The notes: a model not told the origin generated them from the letters alone. 32,840 nucleotides of DNA from Bordetella parapertussis (GCA_945864585.1 CAMBCF010000055.1:1-32840); one strand, 5' to 3'. Positions 16,809-24,933 are shown, counted from the first letter of the stretch. A program made the numbers and translations.

Positions 16809-17819
16809 TCAAGGCTTGAGCAGGACCTTGCCGTAAACTTCGCGCGCCTCGATCAGGCGGAACGCTTCATTCACATCTTCAAGCGGCAGTTCACGGTCGA
16901 TTACGGGTTTGAGCGTACCTTTCTGTATCATTTCGAAAAGTTTGCAGAGGTCTTCGCGCATCCAGCCGTTCGAACCCAGAATGCGCAGCTCGAAGGTCCA
17001 GATGTAACGAATGTCCTCTTTAGGATCAAAGCTCGCTGTTGCACCGCAAGTCAGTAATTTTCCCTGCCGGTGCAGCACCTTTAGCGACGGCACCCAGGTG
17101 TCGCCGCCGGTGAAGTTGACCACGATATCGAGGCCGCCGGTAAAGTGTCGCCGATGCGGCTTGCTGAATTTTTCGTAGGTCCACTTGACGAAATCCTGCT
17201 TGGTGTAGTCGAGCACATGGTCGGCGCCCAGTGCCTTCAGGCGCGCGAGCTTCGAATCGGAACTGGCGCAGGCGATCACCTCCGCGCCCACTGCTTTGGC
17301 GAGTTGCACGCAGCCGGTGCCCACGCCGCCGGAGGCGCCCAGTATCAGCACCTTGTCGCCGCTTTTCACTTCGCCAATGGTGTACATCATGCGCAGTGCC
17401 GTGCCGTACGCCACCGGCAGGCAGGCTGCCTGTTCATAGGACACATCATCGGGCAAGCTCACCAGATGGTGCGTGGGGACCTTGCAGTACTCGGCAAGCC
17501 CGCCGTGCCACATTTCGCCGATTAGCCCGCCCGGCCCGGCGCGATCCACCGGGTCGACCAAGACGCGCTGACCGATTTTCCAGTTTTTGACATTGGAACC
17601 GACCGCCGCGATGTCGCCGGCGAAATCGAGGCCCATGATGCAAGGCATGGGCACCTTGATGCCGGGCATGCCGCGCCGGGTAAAGACATCGTGGTAGTTG
17701 AGCGTGGTCGCCCGCACTCGCAGCACCACGTCATCCGTGCCCGGCACCGGATCGGGAAAATTCTTGTCGATTTGAATTGACCCTGGTCCGCCGTGCTGAT
17801 GAATCACTGCTGCCTTCAT
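16809..17819 (-). CDS. Medium-chain dehydrogenase/reductase (quinone oxidoreductase-like)
   Basis: The 336-residue protein belongs to the MDR superfamily. The N-terminal catalytic domain has 'ATTLNYHDVFTRRGMPG' (37-53) and the nucleotide-binding motif is 'ILGASGGVGTGCVQLAKAVGA' shortened to GASGGVG at 161-167. The usual four-cysteine structural zinc lobe is not seen (residues 88-108 have no Cys), which favours a zinc-poor or zinc-free reductase of the quinone oxidoreductase or enoyl-reductase kind. AGAGGAG seven bases before ATG is a strong ribosome site. It lies 37 bases after the acyl-CoA synthetase on the same strand and is probably in one operon with it. Confidence 0.87.
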   Translation of the reverse strand: MKAAVIHQHGGPGSIQIDKNFPDPVPGTDDVVLRVRATTLNYHDVFTRRGMPGIKVPMPCIMGLDFAGDIAAVGSNVKNWKIGQRVLVDPVDRAGPGGLIGEMWHGGLAEYCKVPTHHLVSLPDDVSYEQAACLPVAYGTALRMMYTIGEVKSGDKVLILGASGGVGTGCVQLAKAVGAEVIACASSDSKLARLKALGADHVLDYTKQDFVKWTYEKFSKPHRRHFTGGLDIVVNFTGGDTWVPSLKVLHRQGKLLTCGATASFDPKEDIRYIWTFELRILGSNGWMREDLCKLFEMIQKGTLKPVIDRELPLEDVNEAFRLIEAREVYGKVLLKP

Positions 17820-17856
17820 AAAATCTCCTCTGAATATGCGTTAGCGCGCGCCATCG

Positions 17857-19380
17857 TCAGGCCTGCACTGCAGCAGCTTGCCAATGGCTGCGTGCAAGTT
17901 CAGCCAGCGCTTTACGATCGACCTTGTCGGTCCCGGCCAGCGGAAACTCATCCAGAAATACCACTTGGCGCGGATGCTGGTAGGCCGGCGCATGTTCAAG
18001 CGCATAACGTTTCACCGACGCCTCATCCAACGCGCTGCCGCTGCGGCGAATGACAAAGGCGAACGGTTTCTCGTGCTTCAGTTCGTCCGGCACCGGCACC
18101 ACGCAGCTTTGCATGATATCGGGATGGCGCTCCAGCATCGATTCTACCTCGCCGGGAAATATGTTCTCTCCGCCGCACACAAACATGTCATCGGCGCGGC
18201 CCACGAACCAGTAGGCGCCCGCCGCGTCACGCCGGAATATGTCCCCCGAGAAATACCAGCCGTCCTGGCTCAGCACGCTGCGTGTTTTTTCAGGCAGATT
18301 GAGATAACCACGCATCATCGCCGGCGTGCGTATGTGGAGCACACCTTCGTCGGCTTCCTGTCCCCCGGCATTGAGGATGCGTACCTCGACGCCCGGTTGC
18401 GGCCAGCCTAACGCGAGATCGGGTTTTGCCCGTCCGTCGGGATGCGCGCCGAACATCACCGCACCCGCTTCGGTAGTGCCGTAAACGATCGACACCACCG
18501 AACCGGGAAATTCGGCTTTGACGTTATCGATCAGTTTCTGCGTCACCGGCGCTGAACCCATCCGCACCAGCTTAACAGTAGAAATATCGGTCGCGGCGAG
18601 CAGCGCCTTCTCGCGCGACACCATCGCCATCATGGTCGGCACGGCGGTCAGCCAGGTGACGCCGAAGCGGCCGATGGCCTCGATATAGCGACGGGTGTCG
18701 AACTGCGGCAGCAGCACTAGCGATGCATGTGCCGCAAACGCAAACTTGCTGGTGCCCAACCCGTTCATGTGAAACAGCGGCGCTGCCACCAGCAACCGAT
18801 GCCGGTCGAGACCAGCGCCGCTCAAGCGCGCCTTGACACCCCACAGGTGTGCGCGGTGTGACAACGGCACACCCTTGGGGCGGCCAGTCGAACCGGAGGT
18901 GTACAGCACCATTGCTGTTTCATCCCCTTGCGGATGGATGGCCTCGAATGGTCCCGCATTGAGCAGTGCCGCAAAACCCTGCGCGCCGCTATCGTCAAAG
19001 CCGACGGTGGCAATATCGTGCGGCGCCAGGTTGCGCCGTTCACGGTCACACAACACCATGCGCGCGGCGCAATCACGCAGCACGAAGTCAATCGTGTCTT
19101 GAGGGAACTTATGATTGACAGGCACCGACACCAGGCCTGCGCGCATGGCGCCGAAGTAGGCAATCAGAAACTCGGCCCGGTTCGCCGACAAGATGGCTAC
19201 GCTGTCGCCACGCCCAAGTCCTCGTGCAAGCAAGCCTCGGGCACAGGCATTCGCCAGCCGGTCGATCTCGCCATGCGTGTACTCGCGCGGCCGCTCCCAG
19301 TTGACACAATCGATCAACGCGACTTTGTCGGCGGGAAGGTTGCGGTCGAGGAGGTCGCCAAGGTTATGTGCGGGATGCAT
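17857..19380 (-). CDS. Acyl-CoA synthetase (AMP-forming), intact copy
   Basis: This 507-residue ANL-superfamily enzyme activates a carboxylic acid with ATP and CoA. Motifs run in order: P-loop 'YTSGSTGRPKG' (160-170), 'YGTTEAG' (about 319-325), 'WYFSGDIFRRD' (about 390-400), 'GGENIFPGEVE' and a C-terminal 'AGTDKVDRK' holding the catalytic lysine position. The short N-terminus lacks any targeting region. The substrate is unknown; neighbours suggest a medium or branched acid. It is a close paralogue of the broken gene at 23151-24671, with the same length and many shared stretches. It diverges from the enoyl-CoA hydratase-like gene across 167 bases. Confidence 0.92.
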   Translation of the reverse strand: MHPAHNLGDLLDRNLPADKVALIDCVNWERPREYTHGEIDRLANACARGLLARGLGRGDSVAILSANRAEFLIAYFGAMRAGLVSVPVNHKFPQDTIDFVLRDCAARMVLCDRERRNLAPHDIATVGFDDSGAQGFAALLNAGPFEAIHPQGDETAMVLYTSGSTGRPKGVPLSHRAHLWGVKARLSGAGLDRHRLLVAAPLFHMNGLGTSKFAFAAHASLVLLPQFDTRRYIEAIGRFGVTWLTAVPTMMAMVSREKALLAATDISTVKLVRMGSAPVTQKLIDNVKAEFPGSVVSIVYGTTEAGAVMFGAHPDGRAKPDLALGWPQPGVEVRILNAGGQEADEGVLHIRTPAMMRGYLNLPEKTRSVLSQDGWYFSGDIFRRDAAGAYWFVGRADDMFVCGGENIFPGEVESMLERHPDIMQSCVVPVPDELKHEKPFAFVIRRSGSALDEASVKRYALEHAPAYQHPRQVVFLDEFPLAGTDKVDRKALAELARSHWQAAAVQA

Positions 19381-19547
19381 CGAAGAGTATCGTGGTTGTG
19401 CAAATAAGATTCAGGGCGCAAGGCGGCACGCAGGTTCGCAGCACTGCGCAAGCATTAGGATACCCCAAACCGTCCTGTATTCCTGCCGCGGCACATAGTA
19501 TGCTGCGCCGGCGGGCTGATGTTTCATTTGCTATGGGAGATTCTGTA

Positions 19548-20321
19548 ATGACGCTTTCTCTGCCACGCGTGGAGGTGACCCGGAAACAGGGCGTCGCCAC
19601 GGTGACGATGCATGGCCACAAGTCAGTAAATCTGATTAACCGCGCCATGATGGGCGAATTGTTGGAAGCAGGCGCAGCTTTGCGCGTCGATCCAGAGCTG
19701 CGCCTGATCGTACTGACGGGGGCTGACGGGAAGGGTTTCATCGGCGGCGCTGATATCGCGGAGATGCAGGCGTTCACGCCGGAGACGGCGCGGGCGTTCA
19801 TCACCCAGCTGCACGCCGTCTGTCACCTGTTCCGCGCCCTGCCAGTACCCAGCATCGCGCGAGTGGACGGGCCGTGCCTGGGGGCAGGGATGGAGCTGGC
19901 CGCAGCGTGCGATCTGCGCCTGGGATCAACAGCCAGCCGCTACGGCATGCCGGAAGTGCAGGTAGGATTGCCGTCGGTGATCGAGGCGACGCTATTGCCG
20001 GGGCTGATCGGCTGGGGTCACACCCGCGAACTGTTGTATCGAGGGCACGTCATCGACGCCAGCGAAGCGCAGCGTATCGGATTTCTGCAGCGCGTCGCGC
20101 CCGGCGCGGGTCTGGACGCCGCAATGCAGCCCTGGGTGGACGACATCCTGCGCGCCGACCCCGCCGCCATTCGCACGCAAAAGCGCCTGATCGAAGGTTG
20201 GCTCGACACCAGTATTGGCGCCGGCATTCAGGCCAGCATCGACGCGTTTGGTGCGACGTTCCTGAGCGATGCGCCCAATAAGCGACTGAGAGCGTTTTTC
20301 GACGGCAGGAAGAAGAAGTAA
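19548..20321 (+). CDS. Enoyl-CoA hydratase/isomerase (crotonase) family protein
   Basis: This 257-residue crotonase-fold protein has the first oxyanion-hole region 'FIGGADIAEM' (64-73), the second 'PCLGAGMELAAACDLR' (109-124), and both acidic positions used by hydratases, Glu116 and Glu136 ('YGMPEVQVGLP'). Hydration of an enoyl-CoA is therefore plausible, though isomerase or hydrolase activity cannot be excluded. The open frame extends back to 19368, but ATG 19548 is chosen because GGGAG at 19535-19539 lies eight bases upstream and homology begins there. It stands divergent from the intact synthetase, pointing to a shared control region. Confidence 0.88.
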   Translation: MTLSLPRVEVTRKQGVATVTMHGHKSVNLINRAMMGELLEAGAALRVDPELRLIVLTGADGKGFIGGADIAEMQAFTPETARAFITQLHAVCHLFRALPVPSIARVDGPCLGAGMELAAACDLRLGSTASRYGMPEVQVGLPSVIEATLLPGLIGWGHTRELLYRGHVIDASEAQRIGFLQRVAPGAGLDAAMQPWVDDILRADPAAIRTQKRLIEGWLDTSIGAGIQASIDAFGATFLSDAPNKRLRAFFDGRKKK

Positions 20322-20380
20322 CGCTGGATGCACGCCTGGTATTCGAGGTTTGGTTGCAAAGTCCTGTCCAGGAGTCAGTA

Positions 20381-20399
20381 TCGCGAAGCGTCTTCGCGA
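20381..20399. terminator. Perfect hairpin between convergent genes, possible terminator
   Basis: TCGCGAAG (20381-20388) and CTTCGCGA (20392-20399) form a perfect 8-bp stem with a three-base loop. It lies in the 135-base gap between the ends of the + strand hydratase gene and the - strand gene at 20457. No T-run follows on either strand, so it is not a classic intrinsic terminator. It could end transcription in both directions, protect the 3' end, or be a REP-like element. A smaller palindrome, TCCTG-TC-CAGGA, lies at 20362-20373. Confidence 0.45.
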
Positions 20400-20456
20400 C
20401 GACCTGCTGCCAGCACCCAGCGCGCTATTTCTGCCATTGCGTCCCGCGCGCAGGAA

Positions 20457-21074
20457 TCAGACCACTTTCCAGACACTGTGCTCCACGCGCTTAATTAAAG
20501 TACTGTCCGGCAAGGTACAAATTTGCGGCTCAGATCGGGGCGCGCTTGCCGTATGCGCGAGGTCCAGGATTTGGGCAGTGCCGTAAGCCTGCCACATGAA
20601 ATCTGGTAAATCGTTGCCGGGTGTGATTAGACGCAGCAACCGACCGTCATTGGGCCCGCGTTGTGCGAGGCGCGGCAGATCCAGCGCTACTCCAGCTTTC
20701 TCCGGCACGCAGAAAACCCAATCCAGCGTAACGACAGAGGGATTTGGCGACGCCGCGGCGGGTGGCCCCGGATTACCGCAGATCTCGAATAGCGGGCGTT
20801 CGAACCTGCGGCATAGTTTGCGCATGCCTGCGCGTATGGATTCAAAATCGACGCTCGCGGCGCGCACCGCCATGTCGGCGTGATGGCCGGCAACGTCTTC
20901 GAATTGATGTTCCCAAATCACATCCGGCAAATCAGCGGCGCCTGCGGTGCGCGCCAGCACGCGGCCGCGCGCAATCCCGATGTTTTGTCTGACGTCGCAT
21001 GCGCGCAGACGTTGCCTCAGCACCGCGTCTTCCAAGCCTGCACCGGCGTAGTAGAAGTTGAAGGAGACTATCAT
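20457..21074 (-). CDS. Unknown protein, possibly two dimeric alpha-beta barrel (NIPSNAP/Dabb-like) segments
   Basis: The product is 205 residues from ATG 21074, preceded by GAGGA at good distance; an upstream ATG at 21089 is the alternative. Two stretches look like repeats of a ferredoxin-like barrel unit: 'MIVSFNFYYAG' at the start, and 'DLPDVIWEHQFEDVAGHHAD' followed by a basic helix 'GMRKLCRRFERPLFEI', which recalls NIPSNAP/Dabb-type proteins. The second half ('VVTLDWVFCVPE') is less clear. I do not recognise the exact family. It is the last gene of a minus-strand run after the Bug receptor, so a role in the same catabolic pathway is possible but unproven. Confidence 0.6.
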   Translation of the reverse strand: MIVSFNFYYAGAGLEDAVLRQRLRACDVRQNIGIARGRVLARTAGAADLPDVIWEHQFEDVAGHHADMAVRAASVDFESIRAGMRKLCRRFERPLFEICGNPGPPAAASPNPSVVTLDWVFCVPEKAGVALDLPRLAQRGPNDGRLLRLITPGNDLPDFMWQAYGTAQILDLAHTASAPRSEPQICTLPDSTLIKRVEHSVWKVV

Positions 21075-21090
21075 GTAGAGATTCCTCATG

Positions 21091-21108
21091 GCCGCGCCCC
21101 GGCGCGGC
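21091..21108 (-). other. GC-rich hairpin in the gap between the Bug receptor and the unknown gene
   Basis: GCCGCGCC (21091-21098) and GGCGCGGC (21101-21108) are exact reverse complements around two bases, so the transcript can form a very stable stem just after the receptor gene stop (21117). No T-run follows on the minus strand. It could stabilise the upstream message, set unequal expression of the two genes, or hinder use of the ATG at 21089, supporting the ATG at 21074. Confidence 0.5.
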
Positions 21109-21116
21109 GTATTTGA

Positions 21117-22109
21117 TTATTGGGGCTCGATGCCTGCCGCTTTGACGATCTTCCCGTACTTCACCAGATCATCCCTGAGAAAACGCGCGAACGCCTCAGG
21201 TTTGCTGTCGGCGGGTTCGATGTTGAATTGCGCCAGGGCCTGGCGCGTCTCCGCCTGACGGACGCCGTCGCGCACAGTTTCGTAAAGACGGGCGAGGATC
21301 GGTGCGGGCAGGCGCGCCGGACCGTACAGGCCATACCAGCCTATCGCTTCAAAACCTTTGAGGCCGCTTTCGTCCATCGTCGGCACCTCGGGCATCTGAT
21401 CGAACCGTTTGACGCCGGTATAGGCCAGCGCGCGCAGCCGGCCGCTCTTGATGTGAGGGATAGACCCCGCGCCGGAAGCGAACATGAGCGGCATCTGCCC
21501 GCTGATTACGTCGATGATGGCCGGACCTCCGCCCTTGTACGGCACGTGCGTGATTTTGACGCCAGCCCTCTGGTTGAACATTCCTGCTGCAAGATGCGTC
21601 AGATTGCCGACACCGGCCGACGCATACGCGAGCTTGCCGGGCGCAGCCCGCGCAAGCTCGATGAGTTGCGGCACCGTGCGCGCGGAGAACGTCGGCGTGA
21701 CAATCACCATCAGACCGCCAGTGGTCACAAAACATGTGATCGGGGTAAAGTCAGCCAGCGTGTCGTAAGGCAGCTTGCGGTAGATGTGCGGATTGATGGT
21801 GTGACTGCCCGAAGTCATCAGCAGCGTGTAGTCATCGGGTGTTGCGCGCGCCACGATCTCGCCGGCAAGCAAGCCGTTCGCCCCCGCGCGATTGTCGGCC
21901 ACTATTTGCTGCCCGAGCATTACGCTTAAGCGTGTTGCGAGTATGCGGGCGATCGCGTCCGGTCCGCTCCCCGAGGTAGACGGCACGATCAGCCGGATCG
22001 GGCGCTCCGGATACGCGCCGTTGACCAGACCCGGCGCGGCAGTGAGGAGCAATGAAATTGCGAGGCGTTTGATCACGGTGTGTACTCGTCGTTTGGTTAT
22101 CGAATTCAT
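21117..22109 (-). CDS. Bug-family (TctC-type) periplasmic solute receptor
   Basis: This 330-residue exported binding protein belongs to the tripartite tricarboxylate transporter receptor family, greatly expanded in betaproteobacteria. The signal peptide is at 1-32 ('LAISLLLTAAPGLVNG'). The mature part begins 'YPERPIRLIVP', followed by 'ADNRAGANGLLAGEIVARA', 'YDTLADFTPIT', 'VPYKGGGPAIIDVISGQ' and 'GWYGLYGPARLP', all typical Bug motifs. The start ATG 22109 is set by GGAGGT seven bases upstream; an earlier GTG/ATG at 22175 would overlap the small VOC frame. No tctA or tctB membrane gene is nearby, so it is an orphan receptor. Its ligand is probably a carboxylate, fitting the acyl-CoA synthetase neighbours. 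Confidence 0.92.
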   Translation of the reverse strand: MNSITKRRVHTVIKRLAISLLLTAAPGLVNGAYPERPIRLIVPSTSGSGPDAIARILATRLSVMLGQQIVADNRAGANGLLAGEIVARATPDDYTLLMTSGSHTINPHIYRKLPYDTLADFTPITCFVTTGGLMVIVTPTFSARTVPQLIELARAAPGKLAYASAGVGNLTHLAAGMFNQRAGVKITHVPYKGGGPAIIDVISGQMPLMFASGAGSIPHIKSGRLRALAYTGVKRFDQMPEVPTMDESGLKGFEAIGWYGLYGPARLPAPILARLYETVRDGVRQAETRQALAQFNIEPADSKPEAFARFLRDDLVKYGKIVKAAGIEPQ

Positions 22110-22141
22110 GGCAGCACCTCCACGTGGCCGGTCGCCACCTA

Positions 22142-22261
22142 TCATTCTTCGAAAAAATAAACTGTAGCACCGCACGCGTGTTCAGGGGCGACCCAGATGC
22201 CGTCATCCATCCCGCTGCGTACTTCGACGCCGATATGATCGAGTTTGACTGAAGTGTTCAT
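22142..22261 (-). pseudogene. 39-residue VOC-fold remnant with internal deletion, still coupled to the gene before it
   Basis: The frame starts with ATG at 22261, overlapping the stop of the VOC gene upstream by four bases (ATGA). Its first residues, 'VKLDHIGVEVRS', are the usual first strand of a glyoxalase/methylmalonyl-CoA epimerase-like VOC domain. The last, 'GIWVAPEHACGATVYFFEE', look like the final strand of the same fold. The roughly 90 residues normally between them are missing. The reading frame is kept, so this looks like an in-frame deletion of a former VOC gene. The stop lies 32 bases before the Bug receptor start. Whether the peptide is made or does anything is unknown. Confidence 0.55.
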
Positions 22262-23154
22262 GAACGCAGCTTGTCCTCTACCAAGTGCATGACGAATCCG
22301 CCGGTATCGTGTGGCCCGATCCACGCGCCATGACGCGAGGTTCCAACCGCTACGCCACGGCTTTTGAACAGATCAAGCGTATGCGCAAAATCATGAAAAC
22401 CGAGCGTGATTGCATGCATGCCTGAACGCGGGTCAAACCCGTAGACGCCGGCAAAGGCATCGCTGCGCATGATGTGTATAGCGCCACGGCCGGGCAACTG
22501 TGCGCTGATGAAGCCGTCCGCCCGTGCGACAACAGCCGCGCCAAGCGCATCCATGCGCGGCATCAACACCGACGGATCGTCGGCAACGAAAGTGACGGCC
22601 TTGAGTGCGCATGCGCCGTTCTCGTGCTGCTGATAGCGCGGCTGCCACAGAAAATCCGGCGTCTGATGCTCGATCAGGAGATAACGCGCCTCCGGCCAGA
22701 CCTCGTCGCGGCTGAAGATGTTGCGAAAGCGCATCGCGCGCTGTTCGCCATCGACATCGAGCATGCGTTCGCGGGGCACTGGCGGCAGCAGCGCATGCGT
22801 GCGGGCAGACAGGATCACATGCGCGGATTGCGCGTCATCACAGCGCAGCGCCAGTATATGCAGCCCCTCGTTTTTTGCGATAAATCCAGCCCACGGGTTG
22901 AACGCGGCGGGATCGACAACACCGATCAGTTCAAGATAGGTATCGCGCAGTATGGCGCAACGGTTTGCCGTGGCCCATGGGTGAAATCCCTCGCGGCCGG
23001 GTACTGCGCCGCGCTGCCGGCTCACCGGCGTGAGACGAAAACCGAGATGCTCCCAGCGCGCAGCTGCGCTAGCGAATGCGCTGACGATGCATCCCGCGTG
23101 GTCGAGGTCGAGCGGCAGCGCAGCCGCCGTAGGCGCCGGAGCATTATGTTTCAT
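22258..23154 (-). CDS. VOC superfamily protein (glyoxalase-like domain)
   Basis: The product has 298 residues. 'LDLDHAGCIVSAFASAAARWEHLGFRLTP' shortened: residues about 15-45 hold the first beta-alpha-beta unit with 'DHAG', followed by 'YLELIGVVDP' (about 72-81) and a second half ending 'HAITLGFHDFAHTLDLFKSRGV' and 'VMHLVEDK'. This is the two-unit pattern of glyoxalase_3-type proteins. Known members range from lyases to dioxygenases and their reaction here is not predictable. ATG 23154 is chosen because it overlaps the synthetase stop as ATGA; an earlier ATG at 23181 would overlap more. Its own stop overlaps the remnant gene at 22261. Coupling on both sides makes an operon very likely. Confidence 0.8.
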   Translation of the reverse strand: MKHNAPAPTAAALPLDLDHAGCIVSAFASAAARWEHLGFRLTPVSRQRGAVPGREGFHPWATANRCAILRDTYLELIGVVDPAAFNPWAGFIAKNEGLHILALRCDDAQSAHVILSARTHALLPPVPRERMLDVDGEQRAMRFRNIFSRDEVWPEARYLLIEHQTPDFLWQPRYQQHENGACALKAVTFVADDPSVLMPRMDALGAAVVARADGFISAQLPGRGAIHIMRSDAFAGVYGFDPRSGMHAITLGFHDFAHTLDLFKSRGVAVGTSRHGAWIGPHDTGGFVMHLVEDKLRS

Positions 23155-24671
23155 GTTGGGATTGATGCTGCTGCCTGCCATAGCCCGGCCGCCTTTTGCC
23201 TGAGTCCTTTGCGGTCGACCTTGTTGGGACCGGCGAGTGGAAGCGCATCAACGAAACATACCCCGCGCAGATGCTGGTAGGCCGGTGCATGCTCGAGCGC
23301 ATAGGGCTTAACGTCATCCTCCGACAACGTGCTGCCGGCTTTCGCGACCACGAATGCAAACGGCTTCTCGCCTTTGATCTCGTCGGGTACCGGCACCACG
23401 CACGCCTGCGTGGTCTCCGGGTGCCGCTCAAGCAGTTGCTCGACTTCTCCGGGAAAGACGTTTTCGCCACCGCACACAAACATTTCGTCGGTGCGTCCAA
23501 CACAAAAATAGGCGCCATCGGCATCCCGGCGAAAGACATCGCTGGAAATGTACCAACCGTCTGGCCTGAGGACCTCACGTGTCTTTTCGGGCAGCTTCAG
23601 ATAGCCGCTCATGTTGGCCGGCGTGCGCTGCCACAGCACGCCTTCTTCGGCATCGCGGCCTTGCGCATCGACCAGCCGCAGCTCGACATCCTCGAACGGC
23701 CAGCCGATCGAGGTTGCCGGCAGCTTGCGGTCGGGCCGCAGGCCGCAGATGACCGGTCCGGATTCAGTGGTGCCGTAGCTGTTCATCACCAGCGCCTGCG
23801 GGAACGTCGCTTCGACTGCATGCCATAGTTTCAGCGAAATCGGCGCCGATCCCATGCGTATCGTGGCGACCGTGGAGCGGTCCGTACTCTCGATGAGGTC
23901 TTTCTCGCGCAGGCACATCGCGTACATCGGCGGCACGCCCGTCAGCCAGGTGCAGCGAAAACGTTCGATCGCCTGCAAAAAGCAACGGGCATGGAATTCC
24001 GGCATCAGCACTTCGCTCGCGCCCGACGCAATCACGAACAAGGTTGTGCACAGGCCATTCATGTGGCAAAGCGGCGCCGCAACCAGCAGGCGCTGCGCGT
24101 TAAACGGCGCGCCGCGTTTCATGCGTGTGCGCATGGCCCACAACTGGCCCTCGTGACTGAGCGGCACGCCCTTGGGCACGCCGGTCGAGCCCGAGGTATA
24201 CAGTACCCTCGCAGTTTCGCCGGCACGCGGCCGTATGGCTTCAAATTCGCCGCGGTCGAACAGTGCCGTGAACGCTCCGGCGTCGTCGAAATCCGTGACC
24301 GGAATACCCACCGGCACCAGGCTTCGGCGCGCGGCATCACACATGACATGTTTCACCGACGCGTGCTGCAACACTTATTCGATGGTTGCGCGGGGAAACT
24401 TGTGGCTGAAAGGCACCGCCACCAGACCCGCGCGTGCGATGCCGAGAAATGAAATGACGAACTCTGCGCGATTGGCCGACAGAATTGCCACCGCGTCGCT
24501 GCGAGCGAGCTCGCGCTTGAGTAACCCGCGTGCGACCGCATTTGCGGCGTCCTCGATGTCACGATGGCTGTAGAGGCGCGGTTTTTCCCATTCGAGGACA
24601 TCGATCAATGCGATACCTTCGCCACCGATGCGGTCGTCGTGGAGCGCGCCAAGATTGTATGCCTGAGTCAT
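23151..24671 (-). pseudogene. Acyl-CoA synthetase interrupted by one in-frame TAA stop
   Basis: Read through one stop, the frame encodes 506 positions that match the intact synthetase at 17857-19380 from end to end. Codons 1-98 ('NLGALHDDRIGGEGIALID' onward) end in TAA at 24375-24377, and the same frame continues at once to 23151 with all ATP-binding motifs: 'YTSGSTGVPKG', 'YGTTESG', 'WYISSDVFRRD', 'GGENVFPGEVE' and 'AGPNKVDRK'. The intact paralogue has Phe where the stop is, and relatives often have Tyr, so one base change from TAT/TAC would explain it. A GTG directly follows the stop, so re-initiation could give a 407-residue C-terminal part. A sequencing error is possible. It is first in an overlapping run with the VOC gene. 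Confidence 0.85.
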
Positions 24672-24740
24672 TTACTGTTGTGTCAGCACGACCGTGCACC
24701 CGCTTTGCATCCGTAGGTGGTTTGCCAAGCTGATAATTGA

Positions 24741-24815
24741 TGGTGGGCGGTACTGGGATCGAACCAGTGGCTTCCACCGTGTGAAGGTGGCACTCTACCG
24801 CTGAGTTAACCGCCC
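24741..24815 (-). tRNA. tRNA-Val (anticodon CAC)
   Basis: The minus strand folds as a complete cloverleaf of 75 bases with encoded CCA. Acceptor stem GGGCGGT/ACCGCCC pairs fully; D stem ACTC/GAGT; anticodon stem CCACC/GGTGG around loop TTCACAC, placing CAC at 34-36 (reads GTG, valine); T stem ACTGG/CCAGT around TTCGATC. All conserved bases such as T33 and the TTC of the T loop are present. It lies 69 bases upstream of, and on the same strand as, the broken acyl-CoA synthetase gene. Confidence 0.95.
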
Positions 24816-24907
24816 GGAAGAGACATTTCAAAGCTGCTATAACTTCCCTCACCCCCGACCCCTCTGCGCCGCTTCCAGCGTGCCCTGGTCCCGGCGGGAG
24901 ATTCGAG

Positions 24908-24933
24908 ATTTCCGCTCCTGATGGAACGGAAAT
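24908..24933. other. 26-base near-perfect palindrome in the tRNA-dadA intergenic region
   Basis: ATTTCCG (24908-24914) pairs with CGGAAAT (24927-24933), and inside it TCC (24916-24918) pairs with GGA (24923-24925) around TGAT, leaving one C-A mismatch. The 232-base gap between the divergent tRNA and the FAD oxidase gene otherwise holds only a TATAAT box near 25005. It could be an operator for the oxidase gene, a structured leader element, or a dispersed repeat. No T-run follows, so it is not a simple terminator. Confidence 0.45.

Noticed and set aside
24741-24815. tRNA as an integration site for a mobile element
   Set aside because: No integrase gene and no repeat of the tRNA 3' end was seen on either side within the window.
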